From: JBHELG01 sp046263195 | GTDB taxonomy: Bacteria; Actinomycetota; Nitriliruptoria; Nitriliruptorales; JAHWKO01 | DNA length: 17,680 nucleotides | Assembly (NCBI GenBank): GCA_046263195.1 | Contig: JBHELG010000149.1 | Coordinates: 1 to 17,680, forward strand | Direction: 5' to 3' | Shown: positions 6,630 to 13,756 of the stretch, in pieces | Numbering within the stretch: position 1 is the first letter of the stretch | Layout of the letters: each line of letters begins with the position of its first letter | Position numbers and translations under genes: made by a program | Notes under the pieces: model-generated | What the model was told of the DNA's origin: nothing | What the model saw: the letters and a program-made list of their open reading frames with translations, nothing else | Databases searched by the model: none

Positions 6630-8162
6630 GTGTCGTTCGAGGTCATGGAAGGCGCCATTGTCGAGGCGCCGGTGGAGGTGGTCGCGATCCCGGCACTCGC
6701 AGCGCCAGGACTTGATGAGAATGGCAAGAAAGCGGGGAAGGCGCCACCGCCTCCGACGCTCGGCCCTGGCGGCCAGGAAGTAGCCGAAGCCCTCGGCATC
6801 GACCTCGTGGCTGAGTTGCGCGCGCTCCGGTTCGACGGCAGCGTCGGCAGCCTGGCACGTATTCCCACCCGAGGCGCGATCGGCGCCAGCACCGTTGCTG
6901 TGGTCGGCCTTGGCAAGGGCGAGGACCTCGACGAGGAGCAGGTGAGAAGGGCTGCCGCCGCACTCGCCGATGCCACCGCCAGGACGAGCACGCTCGCGAC
7001 GACACTGCCAGCGGGTGCGGAGGGGCTCGGCGTGAAGGTGGCCGCCCAGGCAGCCGTCGAGGGGCTTTCTCTTGCCGCCTACCGCTTTTCGACCTTCAAG
7101 TCGAAAAGGGACGAGCACGAACTGCAAGAGGTACGGCTCTACCCGGGCGGAGATGCGGACGCGGTGGCCCAAGGGGTGGAGGTTGGCCGCGTCCACTCCG
7201 ATGCGGTCTGCCTGGCGCGTGACCTGGTGAACGAACCGCCCGTGGCGAAGCGCCCGCCGGAGCTCGCGACGCGTGTCGCGGAATCGCTGCATGACACAAC
7301 CGTGGCAGTGTCGATTCTTGACGAGGGAGCCCTCGATGAGGGGGGCTACGGCGGCATTCTTGCGGTCGGAAAGGGCTCGGACGCTCCGCCCCGACTCGTC
7401 GAGCTGACCTACGACCCCCCGCGGGCCGACTGGCATGTTGCCCTCGTGGGTAAGGGCATCACCTTCGACTCGGGCGGCCTGTCGTTGAAGACCAGCAGCG
7501 GCATGATGACCATGAAGATGGACATGGGCGGGGCGGCGGCCGTGTTCGCCACCGTGAAGGCCGCAGCAGAGCTCGAGCTGCCGGTCAAGCTCACTGGTGT
7601 CTTGGCCTTGGCCGAGAACATGCCGTCCGCGACAGCCCAGCGCCCCGGCGATGTTTACACGGCCCGCAACGGTACGACCGTCGAGGTCCTCAACACCGAC
7701 GCCGAAGGCCGGCTCGTCCTCTCGGATGCCCTCGCCCACGCGAGCGAACGCGAACCGGACGTGATCATCGACCTTGCCACGTTGACGGGGGCGGTCGTCG
7801 TCGCGCTCGGAAACAAGATCGGTGGGCTGATGACGAGTGACGACGGGCTCGCTAGCCAGCTTCTCGCTGCTTCCCGCCGCAGCGGCGAGCGGTTGTGGCG
7901 CCTGCCGTTGCCCGACGACTACAAGGAGGACTTGAAGTCCGAGGTCGCCGACCTCAAGAACATCGGGCAGCAGGGTGTCGCAGGCACGGTGGTCGCGGGC
8001 CTGTTCCTGCAAGAGTTCGTCGGGGACGCCATCCCCTGGGCACACATCGACATCGCCGGTATCGCATGGTCCGACAAGGCCTACGGCTACATCAGGAAGG
8101 GAGGCACGGGAGCACCGGTGCGGACCCTGCTCAGATGGCTGGCGCAAGAGGAGGTCGAGTAG
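6630..8162 (+). CDS. pepA: Leucyl aminopeptidase, M17 family
   Basis: A 510-residue cytosolic metallo-aminopeptidase of normal length that removes N-terminal residues from peptides. The M17 signature NTDAEGRL is at 355-362. Metal ligands align with E. coli PepA at a constant offset of five: K275, D280 (GKGITFDSGG), D298 (MDMGG), D357 and E359. The catalytic Lys287 and Arg361 are also present, so it should be active with two divalent metals. The N-terminal domain (1-165) is divergent, as usual in the family; M17 enzymes are hexamers. The GTG at 6630 has GAGGAG 9 nt upstream. An in-frame ATG at 6570 would add 20 residues and would be nearly leaderless. It is convergent with the TSP3-repeat gene. 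Confidence 0.95.
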   Translation: MSFEVMEGAIVEAPVEVVAIPALAAPGLDENGKKAGKAPPPPTLGPGGQEVAEALGIDLVAELRALRFDGSVGSLARIPTRGAIGASTVAVVGLGKGEDLDEEQVRRAAAALADATARTSTLATTLPAGAEGLGVKVAAQAAVEGLSLAAYRFSTFKSKRDEHELQEVRLYPGGDADAVAQGVEVGRVHSDAVCLARDLVNEPPVAKRPPELATRVAESLHDTTVAVSILDEGALDEGGYGGILAVGKGSDAPPRLVELTYDPPRADWHVALVGKGITFDSGGLSLKTSSGMMTMKMDMGGAAAVFATVKAAAELELPVKLTGVLALAENMPSATAQRPGDVYTARNGTTVEVLNTDAEGRLVLSDALAHASEREPDVIIDLATLTGAVVVALGNKIGGLMTSDDGLASQLLAASRRSGERLWRLPLPDDYKEDLKSEVADLKNIGQQGVAGTVVAGLFLQEFVGDAIPWAHIDIAGIAWSDKAYGYIRKGGTGAPVRTLLRWLAQEEVE

Positions 8163-8217
8163 GCCACATCCTGATCGGGACCTGACCACTGCACCAGCGG
8201 CAGCCCGCCTGTCGTCG

Positions 8218-9543
8218 TTACCGCTGCTCGAAGCGGCGGTAGAACTGGTCCCGCAGGAGCCCGCCGACGTCCAGGAGGCTTGCGGCGCAGACCCCGAGGA
8301 GGATGAGGAACGAGACGGTCGCGACGAGCCAGAGCGAGACCCGTTCGTCATCGACCTGCTCGCGCAGTCCCAGCATGCGAGGCGCAGGGTCTGCTGTCAT
8401 CGGGGCCTGCCAATAGTCAGCGATGACGGGTGGCAGGAACGAATCGAGCGCGAGCGATGGCTGGTAGCTGGGACCGGAGCCGGGGGATGCCGGCGCGGCG
8501 AGCACCGAGGAAGTGACCAGCCTTGACAGCAGCCGCATGCCGCCGCCCGCGGCCACCATGGGGGGACCCGCGGCCAGCGCGACGAGGGGGGCTCTGGGGC
8601 CTGCTACACCGGGGAGGACGACTCCCGCGGGGGGCGGGTTCGCAGATGCTGGCGGTGGCCCGGGGGCCGGGAAGTTGCTGCTGCTCTCGTCGTCGTTGAC
8701 GCCGTCATTGTCGTCGTCGGGGTCGGCGTTGTTGCCCACCCCGTCACCGTCGGTGTCCACCGACTCGGCGGCGTCCCGTGGGAAGGCGTCGTCGGGATCG
8801 TTGACGGTGTCATTGTCGTCGTCGGGGTCGGTGTTGTCTCCGATGCCGTCCTTGTCGTTGTCGCTGGTTTCGGTGGGGTTGTTGGGGAAGGCGTCCTGGG
8901 CGTCGTCGACGCGGTCGTTGTCGTCGTCGGTGTCGGCGTTGTTCCCCACCCCGTCACCGTCGGTGTCCACCGACTCGGCGGTGTTCAGCGGGAAGGCGTC
9001 GTCGGGATCGTTGACGGTGTCGTTGTCGTCGTCGGTGTCGGCGTTGTTCCCCACCCCGTCATCATCGGTGTCCACCGACTCGGCGGTGTTCAGCGGGAAG
9101 GCGTCGTCGGGATCGTTGACGGTGTCATTGTCGTCGTCGGTGTCGGCGTTGTTCCCCACCCCGTCCCCATCGGTGTCCACCGACTCGGCGGTGTTCAGCG
9201 GGAAGGCGTCGTCGCTGTCGGCGACGGTGTCGTTGTCGTCGTCGGGGTCGGCGTCGTCCGGGGTGCCGTCATTGTCGTTATCGCTGCTCTCGGTGGGCGT
9301 GGGTTGCGGGGCATCCTGCTCGGCGCTGGCCTCGCTCTCCTCCCCCTGGCCTGGCCCTCCCGCGTGCCCTTGTTGGTGGTGGCTCAAGTCGTAGGAAAAC
9401 GCCTGGCCGTCGGGAGACGAGGCGACACGGGCAACTGTGTCCTGGTCTTCCCCACTGGCCGCCCACATGACCTGCCCCCCGAGCAGCGCTGTCGCAACGA
9501 GCGCGAGAAGGACTGGGCCGACGCGTCCTCGAAGTCGCCGCAC
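8218..9543 (-). CDS. Secreted, membrane-anchored protein with thrombospondin type 3 repeats
   Basis: A 441-residue protein. A signal peptide (MRRLRGRVGPVLLALVATAL, cleavage near 28-30) is followed by a polar linker. Residues about 88-285 form six TSP3-like Ca2+-binding repeats of 35 residues each, with motifs such as VDTDGDGVGNNAD and DPDDDNDTVNDPDDAFP. Residues about 290-400 are Pro/Ala/Gly-rich. One transmembrane helix (about 403-423, SLWLVATVSFLILLGVCAAS) precedes a basic tail FYRRFEQR. The predicted topology is a type I membrane protein with a rigid, very acidic calcium-loaded stalk outside the cell. No LPXTG motif and no catalytic domain are visible. The GTG at 9543 is the only start giving the signal peptide. 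Function unknown; adhesion or surface-layer roles are guesses. Confidence 0.85.
   Translation of the reverse strand: MRRLRGRVGPVLLALVATALLGGQVMWAASGEDQDTVARVASSPDGQAFSYDLSHHQQGHAGGPGQGEESEASAEQDAPQPTPTESSDNDNDGTPDDADPDDDNDTVADSDDAFPLNTAESVDTDGDGVGNNADTDDDNDTVNDPDDAFPLNTAESVDTDDDGVGNNADTDDDNDTVNDPDDAFPLNTAESVDTDGDGVGNNADTDDDNDRVDDAQDAFPNNPTETSDNDKDGIGDNTDPDDDNDTVNDPDDAFPRDAAESVDTDGDGVGNNADPDDDNDGVNDDESSSNFPAPGPPPASANPPPAGVVLPGVAGPRAPLVALAAGPPMVAAGGGMRLLSRLVTSSVLAAPASPGSGPSYQPSLALDSFLPPVIADYWQAPMTADPAPRMLGLREQVDDERVSLWLVATVSFLILLGVCAASLLDVGGLLRDQFYRRFEQR
8896..9210 (-). repeat. Three near-identical 105-bp tandem repeats within the TSP3 gene
   Basis: The marker GCGTTGTTCC starts at 8936, 9041 and 9146 (plus-strand coordinates), exactly 105 bp apart. 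The three encoded units (residues 112-216) are nearly identical, differing at a few positions such as GDG/DDG and TVNDPD/RVDDAQ, while the outer units are clearly diverged. This indicates recent in-frame duplication by slippage or unequal recombination. Confidence 0.9.
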
Positions 9544-9620
9544 GAGATACCCCCATCGGCTACCAGCACCAGCGGGCGTACTGGCGCCTGCGCAGAGTGT
9601 GGACTTGATTGCTTACAGAC

Positions 9621-9651
9621 ACAATACCCCTTCACGTATTTCCTTTGTCAC
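9621..9651 (-). promoter_or_regulatory. Candidate promoter of the TSP3-repeat gene
   Basis: On the minus strand GTGACA (9651-9646) and TATTGT (9626-9621) resemble -35 and -10 boxes with a 19-nt spacer, slightly long. They sit in the most AT-rich part of the 253-bp spacer between the TSP3 gene and the divergent membrane-protein gene. The leader would be about 70 nt. No other structure is evident in this spacer. Confidence 0.3.
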
Positions 9652-9796
9652 GCATGGTCGCAAAGCCCGCTTCCGTTTCCTCCGCCCATGGCGCTGCGCT
9701 CGTCTTGTCCGTCTTGCACGAGTTCGGAATGCGGCGCTTCCATGCCACGATGGGTGGGCCGGCGCATGCTGGCCTGCCTGCGAACTCCGAGGAGCC

Positions 9797-10630
9797 GTGG
9801 AAGCCCCAGCCGCCGTGCTTGCCGTCGTACTGCTCGAGGCTGCCGTCGGTGGTTTGGCCGTGCATTGGACCGCCCCGACGTGGGGCGCGGTACGGCACGG
9901 TTACGAAGTGCTTCTAGGGGCGACGCTGGGACTGCTGGCCCTCGTGGCATGGGCCGCGATGCGCGGGCCGCTCGACGCCGTCAGCGGTTCGCTACCGGCT
10001 TCCGCCGCTTGGACCTCGCGCGGGCTGTCCGCCACCACTATGGCCGCACTTGCCTCGCCTGTCCTCATCCTTCTGGGAGCCCCGGTGGCCGGACGGGTGG
10101 CGGGCTTTGTCGCGACCCTGATCGGGATCGCGTCGTTCGTTCCGCTTGCCCAGTTGCGTGCCGGCCTAGGACGGGGCGGTGGCGGGCTCGCTACGGGCTT
10201 GTTCGAACTCTTGCTCGGCGCCTTCTTTCTCGGGGCGGTTGTGGTCGGACTCGTCCTCGGACACTGGTATCTCGTCGAGCGCCGGCTCTCGAACCGTTAC
10301 ATGCTCTGGATGGCGTGGGTAAACGTGGCCGCGGTCGCGGCAGGGCTCGGGTCGGTGATGCTGTCCGTCCGCAACCCCGCGCCGTGCGTGGGGCTCATCG
10401 GAGTCGAGTTGCAGAACTGCCTGCTCACCTACTCCCCACTGCTCTCGGTAGGGAGCGTCACCGTCGTGATGGGAATCGGGCTCCTTGCCGTGGTGGCCCT
10501 GATCGCGGTGTTCAACGTGAGACTGGCCAGGGAAGGGGGGCGTTCCATCCAGGCGTCGACCGGCATGTTCTATCTGGCGGTCATCCTGGCGCCAGCAGCG
10601 GAGTTTGCCGCGAAGGTGCGCTTCTTCTGA
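9797..10630 (+). CDS. Polytopic membrane protein of unknown function
   Basis: About 277 residues with seven or eight hydrophobic helices, beginning AAVLAVVLLEAAVGGLAVHW and including FELLLGAFFLGAVVVGLVLG and VTVVMGIGLLAVVALIAVF. A GHWYLVERRLSNRYM segment follows the fifth helix and is the most distinctive motif; buried His and Trp residues near helix ends could bind a cofactor, which is speculation. Two cysteines (in PAPCVGLIGVELQNCLL) lie in one loop. It ends PAAEFAAKVRFF. I do not recognise the family. The GTG at 9797 is a best guess: GAGGAG is only 2 nt upstream, and in-frame sequence further upstream is Arg-rich and not membrane-like. It converges on the methyltransferase gene with 45 bp between. 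Confidence 0.7.
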   Translation: MEAPAAVLAVVLLEAAVGGLAVHWTAPTWGAVRHGYEVLLGATLGLLALVAWAAMRGPLDAVSGSLPASAAWTSRGLSATTMAALASPVLILLGAPVAGRVAGFVATLIGIASFVPLAQLRAGLGRGGGGLATGLFELLLGAFFLGAVVVGLVLGHWYLVERRLSNRYMLWMAWVNVAAVAAGLGSVMLSVRNPAPCVGLIGVELQNCLLTYSPLLSVGSVTVVMGIGLLAVVALIAVFNVRLAREGGRSIQASTGMFYLAVILAPAAEFAAKVRFF

Positions 10631-10675
10631 CCATCGACGTCGAGCCTGGGCCGGCTACCACGTCAGCACTTGCCG

Positions 10676-11380
10676 CTACCGCGTCGCCAGCACAGTCGCC
10701 GCCGCGACGCCGCTGTCGAGTGGCAGCACGGCCGTGACGAGACGTTCGTCCTCGTTGAGCGCCTTCACGAACTCGCGTCGAGCCCGCAGCTCCCCGGGAC
10801 TGCCTTCGGAGAGCTGACGAGCGAGAAGCACACCGCCCGGCCGAAGCAGGCGCAGTGCGTGCTCAACATAGCGGGGGTAGTCGGCACCCACCGACTGCAG
10901 TACGAGAAGGTCGTAGCTGCCGTCGGACAGCCGTGGCAGAACCTCGAGCGCATCGCCGAGGATTGCCCGTATCCGGCTCGTCACGCTCCCTTCCTCGTAA
11001 GCGCGGGCGGCGAGCTTCTGCGCCTGAGGGTCCGAATCGATGCTGGTCAGCACGCTTCGAGGAACCATTCCCTTCAGCAGCCACAGTCCGGTCAACCCGC
11101 CCGCGCTGCCGACTTCGATGACCGCCCGGGCCTGTGCCGTTGCGCTCGTCCAAGCCAGGAATGCCCCGACCGCCGGGGACGGAAGTCCGGCCATCCGCCG
11201 AGCCCGACTGCGGGCGGCGGAGATCACGGCGTCTTCGGGGACCGCTCTTTGGGCTGGCGCCGGGTTGGGGGCGCTGGACTGCGGGGCCTGCGGGGCGGGG
11301 TGCTCCCGGAAGCCTGACACATCCACAGGGGCGGATGGCAGGCGTAGCCTGCGCTCGCCCCCTGGTTCGTCCGCTGACAA
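10676..11380 (-). CDS. Class I SAM-dependent methyltransferase, O-methyltransferase type
   Basis: A 234-residue protein. SAM-binding motif I is VIEVGSAGG (87-95), the acidic ribose-binding residue is D115 in LTSIDSDP, followed by LGDALEVLP (141-149), YDLLVL (156-161) and LRLLRPGGVLLA (177-188). The order fits the methyltransferase_3/CmtA-like O-methyltransferases, and the position next to sigE matches mycobacterial Rv1220c; the acceptor is unknown. The TTG at 11380 is chosen because a strong site, TAAGGAG, ends 6 nt upstream and contains the parA stop codon, implying translational coupling. GTG codons at 11326 and 11320 lack such a site. The first 45 residues are Pro/Ala-rich and probably disordered. 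Confidence 0.85.
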   Translation of the reverse strand: MSADEPGGERRLRLPSAPVDVSGFREHPAPQAPQSSAPNPAPAQRAVPEDAVISAARSRARRMAGLPSPAVGAFLAWTSATAQARAVIEVGSAGGLTGLWLLKGMVPRSVLTSIDSDPQAQKLAARAYEEGSVTSRIRAILGDALEVLPRLSDGSYDLLVLQSVGADYPRYVEHALRLLRPGGVLLARQLSEGSPGELRARREFVKALNEDERLVTAVLPLDSGVAAATVLATR

Positions 11381-11390
11381 CTTGGGCTCC

Positions 11391-12275
11391 TTATACCGCG
11401 AGGGCGGCCGTGAACCGATCCACGATCTCCTGGCACAGAGCGGCGTAGTCCTCGGCCAGGCCTGAGGCGGACGACGAAAAGTGGTCGTGCTCCAGTGTGG
11501 GGGCTCGACGGCGCAGGAGTTCCAAGCGCCGGGCAGTAGCCCCCCGTGCCTGCGCCTCATACTCGTGTGCCAACCTGCCGGTCTCACGCATGTCCTTCGC
11601 GGCCCTCTCCGCGTAGCGGATAACCGCCTCGAACACCGGGGCGATGCCATCGAGCACCTCGGTCACTGTTCTACGTGCCTCCTCGCGCACCGAGGTCGCC
11701 GCTGTCGCAACGGCAAAGAGGGCGACGCCCAGCAGATTCAGCTCGGGGTTCGTCTTGCGGGCTGTCCGATACTGCCCGCTCAGGACCCCCAGGCCCTGGA
11801 GGGAGCCCAGGTCCGAACGCACGGGAACGACGAGGCCCCGAGCCGAGCCGAGCGCCAGGTCCGACATCACGCCTCCCGCCGGTGGACAGTCAAGAACCAC
11901 GGAGTTGTAGCCGGCCGCGACGGGGGCGAGCGCCTCCGCGAGAGCCGTGTGGTAGTCAGGTCGGTTTCGCGGCAGAACCTGCTCCACCCAACCGGTGTAC
12001 TGTCCGGCGGGAATCGCATCCAGGCCTTCACGCACTCCGGTCAGAGGAGGATCGAGGGGGGCTCCCTCCACCACCGCTTCGAGGAGCGCACGTCCTTGAT
12101 CGTTGCGCTCGTCGGCCCGGTAGCCCAAGTCATCGCCGAGATTGCCTTGGCGGTCGAGGTCGACCACGAGAACGCTCCAGCCAGAGAGGGCCATCAGCCC
12201 CGCGAGGTTCGCGGCGACGCTCGTCTTGCCCACCCCGCCCTTGCCGTTTGCCACGGCGATGACATTCGCGACCAC
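11391..12275 (-). CDS. ParA/MinD-family ATPase (orphan, no ParB nearby)
   Basis: A 294-residue deviant-Walker ATPase. Walker A is KGGVGKT (12-18), with the signature lysine K12. The A' motif is VVDLDRQGN (37-45), and the Walker B/switch segment VVLDCPP has D129. These proteins dimerise on ATP and position DNA, chromosomes or protein cargo. No ParB or parS-like gene lies in the window. The C-terminal part (about 205-294) is helical and charged, without a visible MinD amphipathic tip. The GTG at 12275 has AGGGAGG 7 nt upstream. The stop codon forms part of the methyltransferase ribosome site, so the two genes are one operon. It is divergent from sigE. A cargo-positioning role is inference. Confidence 0.88.
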   Translation of the reverse strand: MVANVIAVANGKGGVGKTSVAANLAGLMALSGWSVLVVDLDRQGNLGDDLGYRADERNDQGRALLEAVVEGAPLDPPLTGVREGLDAIPAGQYTGWVEQVLPRNRPDYHTALAEALAPVAAGYNSVVLDCPPAGGVMSDLALGSARGLVVPVRSDLGSLQGLGVLSGQYRTARKTNPELNLLGVALFAVATAATSVREEARRTVTEVLDGIAPVFEAVIRYAERAAKDMRETGRLAHEYEAQARGATARRLELLRRRAPTLEHDHFSSSASGLAEDYAALCQEIVDRFTAALAV

Positions 12276-12478
12276 TCGCCCGCCTCCCTGCTTTCGATGT
12301 GACTCTCGGTGACCCGGGAGAAGCCCCTACTCCGAAGTGCTGCGACGATAGTCCGTTTTCAGGCTCGGATGCACCCTTGTTTCGACGCCATGCCTGCCGA
12401 GTCCTGACCTGCTCCCTGCGGGTCGGTGGCCGGCGCGGCTGTCCCAGCCGAGTCCGCGGAACGAGACCATTCGGGACC

Positions 12479-12500
12479 GCGCCCCCGGCTCTCGGGGCGC
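12479..12500. promoter_or_regulatory. GC-rich hairpin in the parA-sigE spacer
   Basis: GCGCCCC (12479-12485) pairs perfectly with GGGGCGC (12494-12500) across an 8-nt loop. It lies 12 bp upstream of the palindrome. As both flanking genes point away, a terminator role is unlikely for them; it may be part of a protein-binding region. Confidence 0.35.
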
Positions 12501-12511
12501 AAGTCTTCCGC

Positions 12512-12526
12512 GGCTCGAGTCGAGCC
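12512..12526. promoter_or_regulatory. 15-bp palindrome, candidate operator next to sigE promoter
   Basis: GGCTCGAGTCGAGCC has perfect 7-bp arms around a central G. It ends one base before the GGGAAC -35 element, the position expected for an activator or a repressor binding against the -35. Confidence 0.45.
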
Positions 12527-12527
12527 A

Positions 12528-12554
12528 GGGAACGCCGGCCCAGCATGGGACGTT
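12528..12554 (+). promoter_or_regulatory. ECF-type promoter of sigE (GGGAAC-N17-CGTT)
   Basis: GGGAAC at 12528-12533 and CGTT at 12551-12554 are separated by exactly 17 nt, matching the GGAAC...GTT pattern known for SigE/SigH-class ECF promoters. The start would be near 12560, giving a leader of about 110 nt. It suggests that the sigma factor transcribes its own operon. Confidence 0.55.
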
Positions 12555-12620
12555 GTGGTGAGGACGGCCGAAGCTACGTCCCGCCCCTGAGAACGGGAGG
12601 TTTTCGGTCGGTTGCCCCGC

Positions 12621-12626
12621 TACCCT
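12621..12626 (+). promoter_or_regulatory. Second candidate -10 (TACCCT) of sigE
   Basis: TACCCT fits the window's TASSCT series and would start transcription near 12633, about 38 nt before the GTG, leaving the GAGGAGAG ribosome site in the leader. It could give basal, housekeeping-sigma expression. Confidence 0.3.
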
Positions 12627-12670
12627 GGGGAAGGCGTTTGGAGATCTCGCCCCACGAGGAGAGCACGATC

Positions 12671-13303
12671 GTGCTCACTGGTCCCCACGATGTGCCACGT
12701 CACGCGACCGAGGCACGCGGGCAGAACCCTGGCGTCGATTCTGGCCGCTGGCTTCCGGCCGACCCTGCGGGAGACGGCGACCCGACACCCAGCTGGGACG
12801 AGGTCGCGACGAAGTACGGCGGCAAGATCTACTCGATCGCCTACCGTCTCACCGGTGACGTCGAGGAGGCGAAAGACCTCAGTCAGGATGTGTTCGTTCG
12901 CGTGTACCGCAATCTCCACAAGTACGAGCCGGGCACGTTCGAAGGGTGGCTGTATCGGATCACGAAAAACCTGTTCCTAGATCGCGTACGTCGGCGCCGA
13001 CGCGCGAGGCTTGAGCCTCTTCCCGAGGAGGAGTGGGGCCAGCCGATCGATGACGCACCGGGACCAGAGCAGCGACTGGAGCAGGGCCTGCTCCACAGCG
13101 ATATCGAACTGGCACTGACTCGCCTGCCGCCTGACTTTCGCACCGCCGTCGTGCTCTGCGATGTCCAGGGACTGTCCTACGAGGAGATCGCGACCGCGAC
13201 GGGATGGCCTCTGGGAACCGTGCGCTCCCGTATCCATCGCGGCCGAAAACTTCTCCGTGCCCATCTCGCCGTTCCCGCGGGGTCGGAGAACAGGGATGCC
13301 TAA
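12671..13303 (+). CDS. sigE: ECF RNA polymerase sigma factor, SigE type
   Basis: A 210-residue sigma-70-family factor with only regions 2 and 4. Region 2 is about 42-110 (IYSIAYRLTGDVEEAKDLSQ, then DVFVRVYRNLHKYEPGTFEG and RITKNLFLDRVRRR). Region 4 is about 145-198 (ALTRLPPDFRTAVVLCDVQG, then SYEEIATATGWPLGTVRSRI). The GTFEGWL-RIT-NLFLD block closely resembles mycobacterial SigE, the envelope-stress sigma factor, and the neighbourhood agrees. It directs RNA polymerase to GGAAC...GTT promoters when freed from its anti-sigma factor. The GTG at 12671 has GAGGAGAG 7 nt upstream; the first 40 residues are an acidic, unconserved extension. The stop overlaps the anti-sigma start by 8 nt. Confidence 0.93.
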   Translation: MLTGPHDVPRHATEARGQNPGVDSGRWLPADPAGDGDPTPSWDEVATKYGGKIYSIAYRLTGDVEEAKDLSQDVFVRVYRNLHKYEPGTFEGWLYRITKNLFLDRVRRRRRARLEPLPEEEWGQPIDDAPGPEQRLEQGLLHSDIELALTRLPPDFRTAVVLCDVQGLSYEEIATATGWPLGTVRSRIHRGRKLLRAHLAVPAGSENRDA

Positions 13304-13751
13304 CTGGCGTCCTGGCTGGGGAAGCCGTCTGTGGCCGTTCGGAACCCGCCACGAGAACGAGCGCCTGTCGGCTCTCCTCGACGACGAGCTCAGCATCGAC
13401 GAAGCCCTCGAGGTCACCCGCCACGTCATAGTCTGTGGACGCTGCTTCTCCGAGTTCGAGGCGATCAGAGAAGCCCGGAAGGCGCTAAGGGCGCTGCCCA
13501 GCATCGAGCCACCCCAAGAACTGCTCGGCCACCTTCTCGCCGAACCATCTCCGGTCAAGGCATCCCCGGCCCTGGCGCGGCGCCTGGTGTCTGCAGCTGC
13601 GGTTTCGATCGTGCTTATCGCAGCGGCTGCTTTCACCCTCGGAGAGGATGAGCGGGGGACCATCACCCCCCCAGTCGACATGTTCGTCGCTGACCATCTC
13701 ACTCGCGTCGACGACGGGCTCATGCTGACCCCTGTCGACCTTGACAACTAG
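13296..13751 (+). CDS. rseA: Zinc-type anti-sigma factor (RseA-like), membrane-anchored
   Basis: A 151-residue protein. The ZAS motif H-X3-C-X2-C is H43-VIV-C47-GR-C50, preceded by the helix ENERLSALLDDELSIDEALE. This is the zinc-containing anti-sigma domain that clamps ECF sigma factors. A transmembrane helix follows at about 87-110 (ARRLVSAAAVSIVLIAAAAF) and a 40-residue external tail ending MLTPVDLDN. The predicted role is to hold the upstream sigma factor at the membrane until proteolysis or thiol change releases it. The ATG at 13296 lies inside the end of sigE (8-nt overlap) with GGAG upstream, so the two are translationally coupled, giving matched amounts. Mycobacterial RseA is soluble, as I recall; the membrane helix here is a difference. 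Confidence 0.88.
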   Translation: MPNWRPGWGSRLWPFGTRHENERLSALLDDELSIDEALEVTRHVIVCGRCFSEFEAIREARKALRALPSIEPPQELLGHLLAEPSPVKASPALARRLVSAAAVSIVLIAAAAFTLGEDERGTITPPVDMFVADHLTRVDDGLMLTPVDLDN

Positions 13752-13756
13752 ACCCG

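Larger units (their letters stand above)
12276..12670. other. 395-bp divergent regulatory spacer between parA and sigE
   Basis: No convincing gene is seen here; the open frame running into sigE from 12299 is Arg/Pro/Gly-rich shadow. The spacer holds a GC hairpin (12479-12500), a 15-bp palindrome (12512-12526), an ECF promoter (12528-12554), a weaker ECF-like pair GAGAAC (12589-12594) and GTT (12611-12613) with a 16-nt gap, and a TACCCT -10 (12621-12626). For parA, TATCGT (12350-12345, minus strand) is a possible -10. Confidence 0.6.

Noticed and set aside
8193..8223. CAGCGG/CCGCTG inverted repeat between pepA and the TSP3 gene as a terminator
   Set aside because: The arms are only 6 bp with a long loop, one arm lies inside the TSP3 coding end, and there is no T-tract.
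6474..8351. Very long minus-strand open frame (cupin frame extended to 791 codons) opposite pepA
   Set aside because: The extension is antisense to a complete, motif-perfect M17 aminopeptidase, and its translation is low-complexity without a recognisable domain. Long antisense frames are usual in high-GC genes.
8513..9394. Plus-strand Ser/Val-rich 293-codon frame opposite the TSP3 gene
   Set aside because: Its apparent repeats are the reverse translation of the GAC/GAT-rich TSP3 repeats. The minus-strand protein has a signal peptide, a known repeat family and a membrane helix.
9304..10737. Plus-strand 477-codon frame over the membrane-protein gene
   Set aside because: The Arg/Pro/Gly-rich translation is a frame shadow; the alternative frame gives a clear multi-helix membrane protein.
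11381..11650. N-terminal extension of the methyltransferase into the parA region
   Set aside because: It overlaps the functional C-terminus of ParA in another frame. The TTG at 11380 has a strong ribosome site tied to the parA stop.
12299..12670. N-terminal extension of SigE to 334 residues
   Set aside because: The extra 124 residues are Arg/Gly/Pro-rich, would translate through the ECF promoter and palindrome, and have no ribosome site. GTG 12671 has a good one.
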